Origin: Pseudoalteromonas sp.
GTDB lineage: Bacteria > Pseudomonadota > Gammaproteobacteria > Enterobacterales > Alteromonadaceae
Length of the DNA: 64,000 nucleotides
Assembly: GCF_018402495.1 (NCBI RefSeq)
Contig: NZ_JAGYIU010000001.1
Span: forward strand, 806,001 to 870,000
Direction of reading: 5' to 3'
In this document: one piece after another, positions 15,846 through 25,801 of the stretch
Layout: each line of letters starts with the position of its first letter
Position numbering within the stretch: position 1 is the first letter of the stretch
Position numbers and translations under genes: made by a program
The notes under the pieces: model-generated
Seen by the model: only the letters and a program-made list of their open reading frames with translations
The model's database searches: none
What the model was told of the DNA's origin: nothing

Positions 15846-16814
15846 TTAGCGGCAAAATACAGATAACAGCCCTTGCAGCTCTTCATTTATAACATGTTGT
15901 TTTACAACATCTTGCATAGGAGTATTTGATACTTTGTTATTTAAAATACCCACCATTTTAGCGCTTTCTCCAGCACATAAAGCCTTAACACTGTGTACGC
16001 CTAATCTTATTGCTAACATACGATCCGCTGCAGATGGATTACCGCCGCGTTGTAAGTGCCCTAGCTTAGTTACGCGCAAATCTATACTGGGATTAACGGC
16101 ACTTATTTTCTCACATATATGTTCAACGCCAATTTCATCACCTTCAGATACCACCACAATAAAAGCATGCTCACTGTGATAATCGCTAATTTTATCCACT
16201 AAATAAGTTATGTCTTCATCACTTTCAGGTATTAATATCGAATCGGCGCCAGAGGTTAAACCGGCATAAGTGCCAATATAACCGGAATCACGTCCCATTA
16301 CTTCAATAACAAACACCCTATTATGTGATTCTGCAGTATCTCTAATATTATCAATACATTGCATTGACGTGTTCACTGCGGTATCAAACCCTAAGGTGTA
16401 ATCTGTACCCGCAATATCATTATCAATAGTGCCTGGAATGCCTATATACGGTATGTCAGTAATTTGTGATAACCATAAACACCCTCTAAATGAGCCATCA
16501 CCACCTATCACAATTATGGCGTCAATATTATTATGTTCAATTGTGGCTAGTGCTTGATTTCTACCAGCATCACCTCTAAATCTTTCACTACGCGCTGTTT
16601 TTAACACAGTACCACCTAAGTGCATGGTTTGTTGTAGGCTTTTGCAATCAAGTGTCACTAAGTCATTATCAATTAAACCCTCAAACCCTTTTCGAACGCC
16701 CGACACTTTTATTCCATGTTGTTGAGCGGTTTTTACTATGGCAAATAGTGCGGTGTTCATCCCAGGCGCATCGCCCCCTGAGGTTAGTACGGCAATATGT
16801 TTAATTGGCTGCAT
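15846..16814 (-). CDS. pfkA: 6-phosphofructokinase (ATP-dependent)
   Basis: A 322-residue enzyme collinear with E. coli PfkA (320 residues). Visible sites are the N-terminal TSGGDAPGMN nucleotide loop (11-20), GGDGS at 104-108 that binds ATP and magnesium, the catalytic IPGTIDNDI with Asp131, EVMGRDSGY, and LGHLQRGGNPSA near the C-terminus. It phosphorylates fructose 6-phosphate to the 1,6-bisphosphate, the committing step of glycolysis. Gly at the GGDG position indicates ATP rather than pyrophosphate use. DUF1090 follows it. The identification is secure. Confidence 0.96.
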   Translation of the reverse strand: MQPIKHIAVLTSGGDAPGMNTALFAIVKTAQQHGIKVSGVRKGFEGLIDNDLVTLDCKSLQQTMHLGGTVLKTARSERFRGDAGRNQALATIEHNNIDAIIVIGGDGSFRGCLWLSQITDIPYIGIPGTIDNDIAGTDYTLGFDTAVNTSMQCIDNIRDTAESHNRVFVIEVMGRDSGYIGTYAGLTSGADSILIPESDEDITYLVDKISDYHSEHAFIVVVSEGDEIGVEHICEKISAVNPSIDLRVTKLGHLQRGGNPSAADRMLAIRLGVHSVKALCAGESAKMVGILNNKVSNTPMQDVVKQHVINEELQGLLSVFCR

Positions 16815-17005
16815 CGGTTCACATCCTTCGATAAGCTAAACTTTAATAATTCATAATAGCTGTTTATGAGTAGGCTGTGTAAAGTAAGCGCAGTAAAGTT
16901 GATCTACTTAGGGTTTATTTGATTGTTTAATTAGTATGAAGGGAGCAGTTATAAATTGAAAAGTTGGTATGTTGCTTTTGCTTTTAAAACAACATACCGT
17001 AATTT

Positions 17006-17578
17006 TTAATGGAGAGCCGCTGTAAAAGGAATATTTTTACAAATTTCGGCTTCTATTGTTAGTAACTCGTCTAAGCGTTCGTCAACTTCTTGCTTATCAA
17101 AGTATTCGTAGGCGAGTTCCACAAATAAATTTTTATGTTTTTCTTCTGATTTAGCAATTGCGACATAAAAATCTTTTTCTTTTCCTTCAGGTAGTGCCTC
17201 GGCAACTAAAGAAAAACGTTCATGTCCCCTCGCCTCAATTACCCCACCTACTAATAGTCTGTCCATTAAAAAACCATCACGACCATGCCTAAAGTGTGCA
17301 CGAATTTGTTTAATGTATGGATCTTTTTTATCATCACCCAAATTAGTATCGCGTTCAATTAATAGTTTAAGCACTTGTTTAAAATGAATTAACTCTTCAA
17401 GAGCTAAGTCAGTCATGGCTTTAACTAATTTACGCTTATCCGGATAATGTGAAAGCATTGACATAGCCATGCCAGATGCTTTTTTCTCAGCAGCAGCGTG
17501 GTCTTGTAAAAATGTTTCGAAGTCGGCTAAAACAACTTCGGTCCATTCAAATGGCGTGTGGTATTTTAATTCAAACAT
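17006..17578 (-). CDS. miaE: tRNA 2-methylthio-N6-isopentenyladenosine(37) hydroxylase MiaE
   Basis: A 190-residue four-helix-bundle non-haem di-iron enzyme. Ligand-bearing segments are visible in order: AAAEKKASGMAMSML, ALEELIHFKQVL (E-x-x-H), GGVIEARGHERFSLVAEAL and KSEEKHKNLFVELA (E-x-x-H), matching MiaE. It hydroxylates the isopentenyl side chain of ms2i6A at position 37 in tRNAs that read UNN codons, using O2. The gene lies 75 bp after the sulfotransferase stop on the same strand; it may be read from that operon or from its own promoter. It is shorter than Salmonella MiaE (about 270 residues), as in many marine relatives. Confidence 0.9.
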   Translation of the reverse strand: MFELKYHTPFEWTEVVLADFETFLQDHAAAEKKASGMAMSMLSHYPDKRKLVKAMTDLALEELIHFKQVLKLLIERDTNLGDDKKDPYIKQIRAHFRHGRDGFLMDRLLVGGVIEARGHERFSLVAEALPEGKEKDFYVAIAKSEEKHKNLFVELAYEYFDKQEVDERLDELLTIEAEICKNIPFTAALH

Positions 17579-17652
17579 AGGGATACAACTTATAAAATAA
17601 TGCGTGGATTTTAGCGTATTTAAAAATAAAAATCTTTGATCGCGATTTAAAT

Positions 17653-18285
17653 TTAACCTTCATAAGGCAAAAACTTATCGATCCGCCCTTTCGCCGTCGA
17701 CTCAATTTTTAATGGGTGCTTTATATCGTTCCATGCAGTGACTTTACCGCCCATGTTCATTTTTTCAAAGCCAGCTAAGGTGCTGGTAATATTTAAAAAC
17801 TCACATAGCTTATTAAAGCTCTCGGGATTTGCTATATCAATGGCCAAAAAATCATTAGGCCGGTCAGTAAAGTAACTATTGGCACTATTAAAATGATTGT
17901 TATAACAATTAGTTAAATATTCATCCTGGTTAATATTTTCGAGCGAAAAATCACTAAAGGTATTTAAGTAGCAGCGCTTTAAATGAATATTAAAGCCGCC
18001 ATCAGCACGCGTTAAATTGGTATGCATACGCAGCAAAAGCTGTTTTATTGAAGGTAACCACGCGCTAAGTTCTCGCTTTAAATATACAAATTTAGAATCT
18101 GGGTAATATTTATCTAATGTTTGATAATCGTTAAATACAGGTGTGTCTGCGATAGCCACCGCATTTTCAAAACAAGCGTTAGTGTATGCAGTATGGGCAG
18201 TGGGTATACCAAAATCTAAAAATGCATTACATACGCTAGTCGTCCCAGTGCGTGGTAAACCAATAATAAATATTTTTTGTGTCAT
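17653..18285 (-). CDS. Sulfotransferase family protein
   Basis: A 210-residue cytosolic protein. The N-terminal P-loop-like 5'-phosphosulfate-binding motif GLPRTGTTSV (9-18) starts the classic sulfotransferase fold, with a second conserved segment DSKFVYLKREL near 85-95 giving the 3'-phosphate site, and a C-terminal GMNMGGKV-type region. Such enzymes transfer sulfate from PAPS to hydroxyl or amine groups; the acceptor is unknown. It starts 6 bp after the solute-binding-like gene stop, in a compact leftward run MAPEG / SBP-like / sulfotransferase. Function beyond the family is inferred. Confidence 0.8.
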   Translation of the reverse strand: MTQKIFIIGLPRTGTTSVCNAFLDFGIPTAHTAYTNACFENAVAIADTPVFNDYQTLDKYYPDSKFVYLKRELSAWLPSIKQLLLRMHTNLTRADGGFNIHLKRCYLNTFSDFSLENINQDEYLTNCYNNHFNSANSYFTDRPNDFLAIDIANPESFNKLCEFLNITSTLAGFEKMNMGGKVTAWNDIKHPLKIESTAKGRIDKFLPYEG

Positions 18286-18291
18286 GGCGTT

Positions 18292-19191
18292 TTAAATGTC
18301 TTTTTCTGAAAACCAAAGTGATGCATCATAAATGGGTGTTAATGCGGGCAACTGATTGTTTTTTAATTTAATGATGATTTTATTTTTTATATCGGCATGT
18401 TTAATTGCATGTAGATGATATTCGTTAAATAAACGATCGAACTCACCGTTACTACGGATAACGTTTAACCCTTTCTCAACCGCTTGCGCTATTTCGGGCT
18501 TTTCTTTACTAAAAAAGAAGTAGATTGCACTTGGGTATTGCAACAATAAGTGTGGCACTATCGTGAGGTTAGCACCGGCTTCATCTTTAAAGGTATTGAG
18601 CTCAGTTTCAACCTCTAACACAGAACGAGGAAATACATCACCTCGGCCTTTTATCAACATATTATACAAATAGCTATATTCAATTGATGTTGATACGGTT
18701 AAACCATTATCTTGTAATACTTGAGTATCAGGCCAGTCATGGCCTTGTATAAAGTGCACACTTTTAAAGTCGCTCAGAGCACTATAGTTAGATAGGTTTT
18801 TTACTTTTTCTTGAGTTGTAACTAGTACTCGCCAGCCATATAAGCCTTTAAAAATAGGGATCCTGACGGGGAGTAGATCTTTTTCACGTTCTTTTGAAGT
18901 CATTGTCCAAACAACATTTATTTCGTCATTGTGCAAAACTTGTTTTAACGAGCGACTTTGTGCCATGGAAATACTTGAAGCCTGCAGGGTAAATTTTTCA
19001 CCACTATGCTGCAAAGCTGTCTTTAATAATACAAGAGGATAAAGGATTTCATCTTCATCACTGCGCATTGTTTTTGGATAAACAACTTGCAGGCGACTAA
19101 TACTGTTTTCATTACTATTTTCTATCGCCCACACAGAGGATAAAAGCGAGCTTAAAAAATAAAAGCATGTAAAAACAATAGCTAATCGCAT
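18292..19191 (-). CDS. Periplasmic solute-binding protein-like (family 3)
   Basis: A 299-residue protein with a signal peptide (MRLAIVFTCFYFLSSLLSSV, cleavage near WA-IEN). The mature part resembles family 3 extracellular binding proteins: LQVVYPKT at the start of lobe 1, YGWRVLVTTQEK, FIQGHDWPDTQVLQ, and the C-terminal VIRSNGEFDRLFNEYH that is diagnostic of this fold. No ABC permease or ATPase genes adjoin it, so it may be a stand-alone sensor or an orphan. The gene sits 6 bp after the MAPEG stop and 6 bp before the sulfotransferase start, indicating an operon. Ligand unknown. Confidence 0.78.
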   Translation of the reverse strand: MRLAIVFTCFYFLSSLLSSVWAIENSNENSISRLQVVYPKTMRSDEDEILYPLVLLKTALQHSGEKFTLQASSISMAQSRSLKQVLHNDEINVVWTMTSKEREKDLLPVRIPIFKGLYGWRVLVTTQEKVKNLSNYSALSDFKSVHFIQGHDWPDTQVLQDNGLTVSTSIEYSYLYNMLIKGRGDVFPRSVLEVETELNTFKDEAGANLTIVPHLLLQYPSAIYFFFSKEKPEIAQAVEKGLNVIRSNGEFDRLFNEYHLHAIKHADIKNKIIIKLKNNQLPALTPIYDASLWFSEKDI

Positions 19192-19197
19192 AGTCGT

Positions 19198-19578
19198 TTA
19201 TCGGCTTATGAGTAATAGTAACGCGCTGATAATGACAATAGCAAACGTGATCATCATGCTCAACACGCGCGCTCTTAAATTATGGTTAATAATTGCTGAG
19301 CTGTGGACTGCACGGCTAATAAATAATAAACCACCAAGGGCATGCATATAATGACTCGCTAATCCCTGGTATTCTAATAGAAATAATAAAATTAAGCTGA
19401 TTGGCACGTACTCAATAAAATTACTATGAGCACGAGTAGCACGTTCAAGTGCTGGATTATTGCCATTACCTAATGAAATTCCCTCTACCTTACGTATTTT
19501 TATAACTTTAAAGCTTAAGTAAATATAATAAAGAGCAAGTAAAGCAGCATAGCTAGATATAATCACAGTGTGTTCCAT
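19198..19578 (-). CDS. MAPEG family membrane protein
   Basis: A 126-residue integral membrane protein with four hydrophobic helices. The segment NPALERATRAHSNFIEYVPI (a conserved E-R-x-x-R-A-H-x-N-x-x-E) is the signature of MAPEG proteins, membrane-associated proteins in eicosanoid and glutathione metabolism, which use glutathione at the membrane. Bacterial members are mostly uncharacterised. It is the first gene of the leftward run with the binding-protein-like and sulfotransferase genes, 6 bp before the former. A role in glutathione-linked detoxification is a family-level guess. Confidence 0.88.
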   Translation of the reverse strand: MEHTVIISSYAALLALYYIYLSFKVIKIRKVEGISLGNGNNPALERATRAHSNFIEYVPISLILLFLLEYQGLASHYMHALGGLLFISRAVHSSAIINHNLRARVLSMMITFAIVIISALLLLISR

Positions 19579-19687
19579 TTAATTTTTAGGCAATAATAAC
19601 ACATAAATTTAGCAGTAAAATCACTTACTTTATTATCAAACATGCTAGAGTGATTTATACATTGGAATAGTAGTAACTGAGGGTAAT

Positions 19688-21043
19688 ATGTATTTAAGAA
19701 CAAAAATAACCAATACCTATCGCGCCATAGTTAACAGTATTGGCTTTTACCCCTCTTTATTATCTGTTGCATTTTTAATTTTTGCCGTGCTAACCATGTC
19801 AGTAGAGTACTTAGCCCCTATTGAGAAATTTAAATCATTAATCTCATTTGTATTAGTAGACAGTGCAGAAAACGCACGAACTATATTAAGCACCTTAGCT
19901 GGCAGTATTATTTCACTAACTGTATTTAGTTTTTCTATGGTAATGGTAGTTTTAAATTCTGCCAGCGCTAGCTTGTCACCCAGAGTAGTTCCTGGGCTTA
20001 TTACCCGTAAATCGCATCAAATGGTATTAGGGTTTTATTTAGGCAGTATTATTTACTCTATCATTATGCTCATTAACATTAACAAACTCGATAACGGCAA
20101 TACGGCAATCCCCTCGTTAGGGGTATTCTTTGCGTTAATTTTTGGTTTGATTTCTTTGGGCTTATTCGTTTTCTTTATTCACTCTATTTCAAAAGCGATT
20201 CAGGTTGATAACGTATTAAATGGTTTATTTAGACAAACCAAAAAAGAAATTCAAAACATCATTAATATGCAAAATGAAAATCCAATTGATCATTTTCCTG
20301 AGTTTTCAAACTGGCACTCAATAAAAAGTACTACTGAGGGTTACTACAAAGGGGTTCACACAAATAAGCTGTGTGCTATTTTGTGTGAGGCTGAAATTGA
20401 GCTTTTTATTACCGTTAAGCAAGGTTACTTTACCGTTAAAGGCTACCCATTCTTAAAGTGTAATAAAGATATTTGTGAAAACGAAGAGTTAATAGAGAAA
20501 ATCTTAGACTGCTTTATTTTTTATATTGAAGAATATATTAGCGACCATTATCGGTATGGACTAACGCAGATTTCAGAGATAGCAGTAAAAGCTATGAGTC
20601 CAGGGATTAACGATCCGGGCACTGCCGTTAAATCTATTGATATGTTGAGTATATTATTAATTGAACGACTAAAGATTAGTACAATAAATTATTCATGCCA
20701 TCAATCAGAAAAATCACCGTTATTGTATTTTCATGAAACCAGTTTTGATGAACTACTGCATGACAACTTTACCCCTTTGCGTAATTATGCAAAAGCCGAT
20801 GCTTATGTGATGACCAATGTAATCGAGGCTTTTAAAAATATATTATTTATTGCTAATGAGAATGTAGATGCCCGTAATAGTGTGTTTAATTATTTAAATG
20901 CCATAGTTGATGATATTAATCAGCATATAGTTAATGAATATGACCGCCTACAAATTAGTAATATGCTACAAGCTATAGTGCGTATTAGTGAATTACAAGG
21001 TAAGCAGTTAGTGGCGCGGTTTGAGCGCCACCCCCCTGATTAA
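19688..21043 (+). CDS. DUF2254 family membrane protein
   Basis: A 451-residue protein with four predicted membrane helices in the first 175 residues (about 20-45, 60-95, 115-130 and 145-170), then a soluble domain. Segments such as LAGSIISLTVFSFSMVMVVLN, SPRVVPGLI and EIAVKAMSPGINDPGTAVKS are characteristic of DUF2254, a widespread inner-membrane family with no assigned function. It is a single gene, divergent from MAPEG, with a good ribosome site (GAGGGTAAT) before ATG 19688. It overlaps the convergent SIMPL gene by 4 bp at the stops. Confidence 0.87.
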   Translation: MYLRTKITNTYRAIVNSIGFYPSLLSVAFLIFAVLTMSVEYLAPIEKFKSLISFVLVDSAENARTILSTLAGSIISLTVFSFSMVMVVLNSASASLSPRVVPGLITRKSHQMVLGFYLGSIIYSIIMLININKLDNGNTAIPSLGVFFALIFGLISLGLFVFFIHSISKAIQVDNVLNGLFRQTKKEIQNIINMQNENPIDHFPEFSNWHSIKSTTEGYYKGVHTNKLCAILCEAEIELFITVKQGYFTVKGYPFLKCNKDICENEELIEKILDCFIFYIEEYISDHYRYGLTQISEIAVKAMSPGINDPGTAVKSIDMLSILLIERLKISTINYSCHQSEKSPLLYFHETSFDELLHDNFTPLRNYAKADAYVMTNVIEAFKNILFIANENVDARNSVFNYLNAIVDDINQHIVNEYDRLQISNMLQAIVRISELQGKQLVARFERHPPD

Positions 21044-21750
21044 TCTATATAATAAATTGCATAGCTTGACGCGCTAATGGTGATTTCTCCAGCATGATAG
21101 GCATCAGGAACATAATTACCAGGTGCACTGTCTGCCATTATTACTTTTTCACTGCGCATGTACGGTGTAGATGGCATATCAAGCGGAGTTAAAGACGCGC
21201 TATATAAGCCTTTTAACTCTACATCAAAGACGTCACTTAGCTCTTTTGCCGCGGCTTTGGTTTGTTTAATTGCCATTTTTTGTGCTTTTTTATGCAGCTC
21301 ATCGTAGTTGCTAGCTAAAAATTGCGTTTGCCTAATTTCATTAATGCCATTATTAACTAAGCTCTGTAGCAATTCAGGGTATTTATTAATTACAGAGAGT
21401 TTAATAGTGAGCGTTCTGGATACCTTAAAGCCAGTAAACTCTTGCTTACCTGTTTCACGATTATATTGGTTATCACGATATATAGAAATTTGACCGGCAT
21501 TAATATCTGCATCATCTACTCCGAGTTTTTTTACTAAGCTTATTGCACTGGCCATGGTGGTATCAGTTAGTTTTTTTGCGGCAATTAAGTCTTTATCTAT
21601 TTCAGTGATGCCTACCGAGAGTAAAACATGATCTGGCATAGTGGTTATTGAAGCTTCTCCCTTTACATAGATATGCGGTTTTTCTGGGGCGTTGCTCGCA
21701 AAAGCTGATGTACTGAGTAATGCGGCGGTTAAAATCGAAAGCGTTTTCAT
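21040..21750 (-). CDS. SIMPL domain (DUF541) periplasmic protein
   Basis: A 236-residue exported protein. The signal peptide is MKTLSILTAALLSTSAFA-SN; the mature part begins with PHIYVKGEASITTMPD, the conserved first strand of SIMPL/DUF541 domains, followed by VLLSVGITEIDKDLIAAKK and FTGFKVSRTLTIKLS. Relatives such as E. coli YggE and Brucella BP26 are periplasmic or outer-membrane proteins, with YggE linked to oxidative stress. The gene is alone on its strand and converges with DUF2254 (4-bp overlap at the stops). Function here is not established. Confidence 0.87.
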   Translation of the reverse strand: MKTLSILTAALLSTSAFASNAPEKPHIYVKGEASITTMPDHVLLSVGITEIDKDLIAAKKLTDTTMASAISLVKKLGVDDADINAGQISIYRDNQYNRETGKQEFTGFKVSRTLTIKLSVINKYPELLQSLVNNGINEIRQTQFLASNYDELHKKAQKMAIKQTKAAAKELSDVFDVELKGLYSASLTPLDMPSTPYMRSEKVIMADSAPGNYVPDAYHAGEITISASSYAIYYID

Positions 21751-21819
21751 AAGTCTATCCTTTTAAATTTGATTGCCTCAGTTAACACCTTATGCGGTTA
21801 ATTAAAGATGAACAAGCAT

Positions 21820-21847
21820 AAAAAAACAGGCAAAAGCCTGTTTTTTT
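21820..21847 (-). terminator. Terminator of the malic enzyme gene
   Basis: AAACAGGC-AAAA-GCCTGTTT flanked by A and T runs on both sides gives a strong bidirectional-type hairpin 15 bp beyond the leftward maeA stop at 21862. Confidence 0.85.
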
Positions 21848-21861
21848 AATCTCTACTGTTA

Positions 21862-23556
21862 TTAAATGCTGCAACGCTTATAGTTACGGTATTTTGGTAA
21901 CCAGTAGTTTTTGTCGATGGCTGCCCATAGCGCATCGTCTGAAATTTCAAGGGCAACTCCCTCTTCAATTGCCTTTTTAGCCACTGCAAACGCAATACGT
22001 TTACTAAGCGTTTCAATTTCAGTCAGTGCCGGTAATAAGCTGCCTTTACCTGTATTAGCTAAAGGTGACGACTCAGCCAGCATTTCGCTCGACATAATAA
22101 GCATCGCATCGGTAATACGCGTCGCTTTAGCGGCAATAACACCTAAGCCAATACCTGGGAATATGTAACTGTTATTACATTGTGGAATTGGGTAAGTCAC
22201 ACCGTTATAAACAACTGGGTCGAATGGGCTGCCAGTTGCAACAATTGCTTTGCCATCGGTCCATTTAATTACATCTTCTGGGTAAGCTTCAACTTGCTTA
22301 GATGGGTTACTTAACGGGAAAATTATTGGCGATTCACATTTAGCATGCATAGCGCGAATGACTTGCTCGGTAAATAAACCAGGTTGGCCTGATACACCAA
22401 TTAAAATATCTGGTTCAGCACAGTGCATTACATCTAATAACGACGCGTATTCACCGCTATAGGTCCAATCAGCTAAGCAGCTAGTTGGTTGTGCAAGCAT
22501 TTGTTGAAAGTCGCGTAAGCCTTGCATACCATCTGTTAATAAGCCAAAACGGTCAACCATAAATACTTGGCTGCGTGCCTGTGCTTCACTAATGCCCTCA
22601 GCAACCATAGTGCTAACAATTTGCTCTGCAATACCACACCCTGCAGAACCGGCACCTACAAAAACAACTTTTTGAGTTGATAATTTAGCACCTTTGACAC
22701 GACACGCTGCTAATAAAGAACCCACAGTGACCGATGCAGTGCCTTGAATATCATCATTAAAGCTACAAATTTCGTTGCGGTAACGCTTTAATAACGGCAT
22801 TGCATTAGGCTGAGCAAAATCTTCAAACTGTAGTAACACATTTGGCCAGCGACGTTTAACTGCTTTAATGAATAAATCTAAAAACTCATCGTATTCATCT
22901 TGTGCAATACGTTTATGGCGGGCACCCATGTACATTGGGTCGTTTAATAATTTTTCGTTATTGGTTCCCACATCGAGCATAACCGGTAACGTATAGGCAG
23001 GGCTAATACCGCCACACGCGGTATACAAAGAAAGTTTACCAATTGGAATGCCCATGCCGCCAATACCTTGGTCGCCAAGGCCTAAAATACGCTCACCGTC
23101 GGTAACAACAATCACTTTTACTTTGCCTTTTGTGGCATTACGTAAAATATCGTCAATGTGAAAGCGATCTTCATAGGAAATAAATAAGCCACGGGCACTA
23201 CGATAAATATCAGAAAACTTTTCACACGCATCACCTACCGTTGGGGTGTAGATAATAGGCATCATTTCTTCGATATGATCGCGCACTAAGCGGTAATAAA
23301 GCGTTTCGTTATTATCTTGAATGGCGCGTAAATAAATGTGCTTATTTAAGTTGTCATTAAAACTTGAGTACTGTTGGTAACAACGCTCAACTTGCTCTTC
23401 TATCGTTTCGTAACGAGGAGGAAGTAAACCAGCAAGATTAAAGTTTTCACGTTCTTTTTGGCTAAAAGCACTTCCTTTATTCAATAGCGGAGTTTCAATT
23501 AGGCCTGGGCCAGAATAAGGAATATAAAGATAATTTGGATCGGTATTTGTAGTCAT
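21862..23556 (-). CDS. maeA: NAD-dependent malic enzyme
   Basis: A 564-residue enzyme, collinear with E. coli MaeA/SfcA (565 residues). Visible landmarks are [20 protein letters not shown], the malate-binding [37 protein letters not shown], the metal-binding [12 protein letters not shown] and [14 protein letters not shown], and the dinucleotide fold [16 protein letters not shown]. It converts malate to pyruvate and CO2 with reduction of NAD. It is monocistronic, with 368 bp of upstream DNA that includes a possible GntR-family half-palindrome at 23634-23648 and a terminator downstream. The identification is secure; regulation is not. Confidence 0.95.
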   Translation of the reverse strand: MTTNTDPNYLYIPYSGPGLIETPLLNKGSAFSQKERENFNLAGLLPPRYETIEEQVERCYQQYSSFNDNLNKHIYLRAIQDNNETLYYRLVRDHIEEMMPIIYTPTVGDACEKFSDIYRSARGLFISYEDRFHIDDILRNATKGKVKVIVVTDGERILGLGDQGIGGMGIPIGKLSLYTACGGISPAYTLPVMLDVGTNNEKLLNDPMYMGARHKRIAQDEYDEFLDLFIKAVKRRWPNVLLQFEDFAQPNAMPLLKRYRNEICSFNDDIQGTASVTVGSLLAACRVKGAKLSTQKVVFVGAGSAGCGIAEQIVSTMVAEGISEAQARSQVFMVDRFGLLTDGMQGLRDFQQMLAQPTSCLADWTYSGEYASLLDVMHCAEPDILIGVSGQPGLFTEQVIRAMHAKCESPIIFPLSNPSKQVEAYPEDVIKWTDGKAIVATGSPFDPVVYNGVTYPIPQCNNSYIFPGIGLGVIAAKATRITDAMLIMSSEMLAESSPLANTGKGSLLPALTEIETLSKRIAFAVAKKAIEEGVALEISDDALWAAIDKNYWLPKYRNYKRCSI

Positions 23557-23924
23557 ATTTCCAAGCTTTACTGAATCTTAAGTAATGATCTGCCATTATC
23601 ATTGTTAAAGGCTAAATTGCAATGACATTTAAGCTTGTCAGACCATTGAAAATGTACAAATACAAGCGCTACTTTAGTATAAAGCCACTCATATTTGGTG
23701 AATATGTTAGCTGGCTGTTGTGAGTTTATAAAAATTAAACGGGCATTAGACCAGCGTTTGCTGTGTGTAATGGTTACAACAGTGTCAGTTATTTTTTAGA
23801 TTTGCTAATTTCTTACGTTAGTTAACATACTATTTTCAATCAAATAATCATTAACTATTAAGCTGTTACATAAATAACAGCAGGTAATACATTAGCTGCA
23901 AACCTGCTGTTTATTATACATGTT
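23557..23924. other. Intergenic region upstream of malic enzyme
   Basis: About 370 bp, AT-rich, between the maeA start and the ggt stop. I see no gene. CTTGTCAGACCATTG at 23634-23648 (leftward CAATGGTCTGACAAG) resembles GntR-family FadR/PdhR-type sites built on TGGTC-N-GACCA, but its second half is degenerate, so I give it little weight. The right end holds the ggt terminator. Confidence 0.4.
23876..23912 (-). terminator. Terminator of ggt
   Basis: AACAGCAGGT and ACCTGCTGTT pair over ten bases around a 17-nt loop, 13 bp beyond the leftward ggt stop at 23925. The T-run is modest. Confidence 0.65.
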
Positions 23925-25703
23925 TTAGAATTTAAATGAGGCTTTATTATTACTTAAATCCGATAATGCCATCCCTTCCCTGCGAGGATCGGCAGCACCA
24001 TACAAGCGATTGTTTTTTACTTCTACTGCATGCAGCCCTGAGTTTAAATCAATCACACGCACATCATGGCCGCGCTTTTTAAGTTGAGGAACAATTGCTT
24101 CAAGCTCAGTGCCTTTTTCAACACTGGTGTAGTCATTACGATTAGTGGTGCGCGGTAAATTAATGGCCTGCTGGGCGTTTAAATCCCAATCTAAAACGCC
24201 AATAACAACTTGTGCTACATAATTAATAATGCGACTACCACCAGGGGAGCCGACCACTAAACGTAAGCTCCCATCTTGATTAAATACCATCACTGGTGAC
24301 ATTGAGCTGCGCGGACGCTTATACGCTTCTACCCTGTTAGCCACTAATTTGCCATTCTTACGTGGCGAGAGTGAAAAATCAGTCAACTGATTATTTAAAA
24401 TATAGCCATTAACCATGACTGTAGAACCAAACGCCATTTCTATAGAGCTGGTCATCGATACGGCATTGCCTTTACTATCAACAATAGAAACATGCGTGGT
24501 AGAAGGCAATTCATAAGAGTCATCGTTTGCATAGCTTAGGTAATCAACTGGATCACCCGGCAATGCTATATGGTCTTGTTCTGTAATTAATTTAGCGCGC
24601 TTCGCGATGTAGTCTTTATTTAATAGTGCTTGTGTAGGCACTTGAGTAAAGTCAGGATCGCCTATGTATTTGTTGCGATCAGCAAATGCAATGCGTGATG
24701 CTTGACTAAAATAATGAATCGCCTCTGCACTATTGGCTTTAATATTGACCATATCTTTGTGTTCAAGCAAGCCTAAAATTTGTAGTACTGAGATACCGCC
24801 ACTGCTTGGCGGTGCCATAGAACACACATTATATACACGGTATTTAATACAAACAGGGGCACGCTCTTTACTCGTGTAATTAGCCAGATCTTGCTCAGAT
24901 AATTTACCTGGAGCGATTTTTGATTGCTGCACCGCTTCTACCATGGCTTTAGCGTTTTCGCCTTTGTAAAACGCATCTATCCCTTTGGAGGCAATGTCTT
25001 TGTATAAATTAGCCAACGGTTGATTTTTTTTAATACTGCCTACTTCAATCACTTTACCATTAGGAAAAAAATACTCATTAATGACCGGCATACTCATTAC
25101 GCCGGGGTTTAATTGCCTAACGAGTAAACCATGTAACCGAGGCGATACTTCAAATCCTTGCTCGGCAAGGGCAATAGCAGGCTTAAATAAAGCGTCCCAT
25201 GGCAAATTACCATATTGTTTATGGGCACTGGCAAATGCATGTAAAATGCCTGGCACGCCTACAGAGCGACCACCTACTACGGCCTCAATCCATTTAACAG
25301 CTTTGCCATGTTCATTTAAAAACAGGTTTTCATTAGCATTGCTAGGCGCAGTTTCGCGACCATCAAAACTGGTAAGTTTATTATCGGCTTTGTTGTAGTA
25401 CATCATAAACGTGCCACCACCAATACCTGATGATTGCGGCTCAACTAATGTAAGGACCAATTGAGTAGCAATAGCCGCATCAACGGCGCTGCCGCCTTGA
25501 GCTAAAATCGCTTTTCCCGCTTGAGACGCATATGGGTTTGCAGCCGCGACCATATACTTATCGCCTTGCACTAGTTGCTTTTGTGTTACGCCCGTGGCAG
25601 CTTCTGGTTCACGGGTTTCAATTTGGCTCGCTTGCTGTGCAAATATAGGTAAAGACAGTGCAGTTAAAGAAATAGCAAATAAAGAGTTGAGCTTAAAATT
25701 CAT
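23925..25703 (-). CDS. ggt: Gamma-glutamyltransferase, exported
   Basis: A 592-residue proenzyme with a signal peptide (MNFKLNSLFAISLTALSLPI, cleavage near FAQ-QA). It has the family features GGSAVDAAIATQL, VEPQSSGIGGG, FDGRETAP, and a processing site where Thr402 (STTHVSIVDSKGNAVS) becomes the N-terminus and nucleophile of the small subunit after autocleavage. MAPPSSGGI and SPGGSRIINYV complete the active site. It hydrolyses or transfers the gamma-glutamyl group of glutathione in the periplasm, releasing Cys-Gly. It is divergent from the rhombosortase gene, with 98 bp between them. Length matches E. coli Ggt (580). Confidence 0.95.
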   Translation of the reverse strand: MNFKLNSLFAISLTALSLPIFAQQASQIETREPEAATGVTQKQLVQGDKYMVAAANPYASQAGKAILAQGGSAVDAAIATQLVLTLVEPQSSGIGGGTFMMYYNKADNKLTSFDGRETAPSNANENLFLNEHGKAVKWIEAVVGGRSVGVPGILHAFASAHKQYGNLPWDALFKPAIALAEQGFEVSPRLHGLLVRQLNPGVMSMPVINEYFFPNGKVIEVGSIKKNQPLANLYKDIASKGIDAFYKGENAKAMVEAVQQSKIAPGKLSEQDLANYTSKERAPVCIKYRVYNVCSMAPPSSGGISVLQILGLLEHKDMVNIKANSAEAIHYFSQASRIAFADRNKYIGDPDFTQVPTQALLNKDYIAKRAKLITEQDHIALPGDPVDYLSYANDDSYELPSTTHVSIVDSKGNAVSMTSSIEMAFGSTVMVNGYILNNQLTDFSLSPRKNGKLVANRVEAYKRPRSSMSPVMVFNQDGSLRLVVGSPGGSRIINYVAQVVIGVLDWDLNAQQAINLPRTTNRNDYTSVEKGTELEAIVPQLKKRGHDVRVIDLNSGLHAVEVKNNRLYGAADPRREGMALSDLSNNKASFKF

Positions 25704-25801
25704 AATTACGGATTAAACTTAAATTGCAATGGAAGATAATTGGCATCTTAAGGTTAAACAGGCACAATATGCAAAAATAAATATAAAAAAATGATCATTA
25801 A

